Assembly (NCBI GenBank): GCA_028704295.1
Contig: JAQVLF010000004.1
Coordinates: forward strand, 1-23,242
DNA length: 23,242 bases
Source of the DNA: Minisyncoccota bacterium
GTDB lineage: Bacteria; Patescibacteriota; Minisyncoccia; Minisyncoccales; Minisyncoccaceae
Direction of reading: 5' to 3'
Translations under genes and position numbers: made by a program
Notes under the pieces: model-generated
Told to the model about the DNA's origin: nothing
Seen by the model: only the letters and a program-made list of their open reading frames with translations
The model's database searches: none
In this document: one piece after another, positions 22,641-23,242 of the stretch
How the letters are laid out: each line of letters begins with the position of its first letter
Numbering within the stretch: the first letter of the stretch is position 1

Positions 22641-22880
22641 ATGGCAAAAGAAGTAAAAGTATATACAACGCCAATCTGTCCTTATTGCGTCACACTTAAG
22701 AAGTTTTTAAAGGACAACAATGTAGAATTTGAAGAAATCGACGCTTCAGCAAGTACTGAAATTCAAGATCTTTTAATTGAGAAAACAGGAAAAATGAGCG
22801 TTCCTGTGATTGTTATTGATAATCAATGGACACAGGGATTTGATAGGCAAAAATTAACTGAATTATTGGAATTAAATTAA
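22641..22880 (+). CDS. Glutaredoxin-like thiol oxidoreductase
   Basis: The protein has 79 aa. The thioredoxin fold starts KVYTTPICPYC with the active-site pair CPYC (Cys13, Cys16). The cis-proline segment is KMSVPVIVIDNQ, and the following GFDRQKLTELL matches the NrdH/YruB-like small glutaredoxins. It reduces disulfides or ribonucleotide reductase. The electron source is probably the thioredoxin reductase encoded upstream, since no glutathione genes are seen; this is inference. gap follows after 4 nt, so the two share a transcript. Confidence 0.92.
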   Translation: MAKEVKVYTTPICPYCVTLKKFLKDNNVEFEEIDASASTEIQDLLIEKTGKMSVPVIVIDNQWTQGFDRQKLTELLELN

Positions 22881-22884
22881 AAAT

Positions 22885-23242
22885 ATGGCTAGAAAAATTG
22901 CAATTAATGGATTTGGAAGAATAGGCAGAAACTGCCTTAAAATTCTTTTGGATAATTTTAATGATGTGGAAGTTGTTGCCATTAATGATTTAATAGATAA
23001 TGAAATGCTTGCACATCTTCTAAAATATGATTCTTCATATGGGATTTACGAAAAAGAAGTTGAAGTAGATAATGAAGGTATTGTAATCGATGGAAAAAAG
23101 ATTAAGATTTTTGCGGAAAAAGACCCGTTAAATCTTCCATGGAAAGAGCTTAATGTGGATGTAGTTTTAGAGTGCACAGGTATTTTTACTAATAGAGAAG
23201 GTGCTTCAAAACATATTTTGGCAGGAGCTAAAAAAGTAATAA
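22885..23242 (+). CDS. gap: Glyceraldehyde-3-phosphate dehydrogenase, 5' part
   Basis: The first 119 codons are present and the gene runs out of the window. The start ARKIAINGFGRIGRNCLK is the NAD-binding Rossmann motif of bacterial GAPDH. It is followed by VVAINDL, LLKYDSSYGIY, the IKIFAEKDP strand and VDVVLECTGIFTNREGASKHILAGAKKV. All are usual for the class I phosphorylating enzyme, which oxidises glyceraldehyde 3-phosphate ahead of Pgk. The catalytic Cys lies beyond the end. The ATG is 4 nt after the glutaredoxin stop and lacks a Shine-Dalgarno sequence. Confidence 0.95.
   Translation, partial: MARKIAINGFGRIGRNCLKILLDNFNDVEVVAINDLIDNEMLAHLLKYDSSYGIYEKEVEVDNEGIVIDGKKIKIFAEKDPLNLPWKELNVDVVLECTGIFTNREGASKHILAGAKKVI

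Noticed and set aside
1..23242. Alternative genetic code (TGA as Gly)
   Set aside because: TGA is used as a clean stop at lepA, the HIT gene and galU with overlapping ATGs, and no gene needs read-through.
1..23242. CRISPR arrays or tRNA genes
   Set aside because: No regularly spaced repeats and no cloverleaf-like sequence with TTCGA-type loops was found by eye on either strand.

Overview
The window looks like a piece of a Candidatus Patescibacteria (CPR) genome, most likely a low-GC Parcubacteria-type lineage. The reasons are very AT-rich, tightly packed genes with short or overlapping junctions, almost no Shine-Dalgarno sequences in front of the core genes, and a membrane protein/VirD4-like ATPase pair without any secretion operon. 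Other pointers are a ComEC without its nuclease-like domain, prepilin-type proteins, and an archaeal-type phosphoglycerate mutase. TGA ends several genes (lepA, the HIT gene, galU), so the code is standard, not the TGA=Gly code of Gracilibacteria/Absconditabacteria. The lineage assignment is inference.

Layout. 1-5835 (+): the 3' part of a HARE-type winged-helix regulator gene, a membrane protein and VirD4-like ATPase pair, pgk, and a short RecJ-like DHH phosphoesterase. 5836-7310 is an accessory island read on the minus strand. From its right end it holds a 74-aa helical protein, a 53-aa two-helix membrane peptide, a 132-aa exported protein, a small inverted-repeat element resembling the start of an IS30 transposase, and a strongly folded RNA candidate (about 170 nt) with its own promoter and terminator. 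7314-7641 (-) is the RNase P RNA, divergent from murJ (+). 9317-9967 is a GC-richer cassette with a consensus promoter, a Shine-Dalgarno sequence, one unknown gene and two terminators. 9993-13835 (+) holds lepA, a 40-aa ORF, a possible 60-nt small RNA, an orphan MNT-type nucleotidyltransferase and comEC. 14119-15033 is a pilin-LamG fusion. 15100-23242 holds a divergent pair (30-aa membrane peptide and FtsB/DivIC-like protein), then HIT, MscS, ftsZ, galU, trxB, eno, apgM, a glutaredoxin and the start of gap.

How the genes fit together. Cell envelope and division are represented by murJ, ftsZ, the FtsB-like protein, galU and mscS. Lower glycolysis is represented by pgk, eno, apgM and gap. Thiol redox is represented by trxB and the glutaredoxin. 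DNA uptake or transfer is suggested by comEC, the pilin-like protein, the VirD4-like ATPase and the RecJ-like protein. The most interesting unexplained signals are the folded minus-strand RNA at about 5831-6003, the small RNA candidate at about 11905-11965, a repeated promoter geometry (-10 box, exactly 6 nt, ATG) that implies leaderless mRNAs for four genes, and the interleaved divergent promoters of rnpB and murJ.
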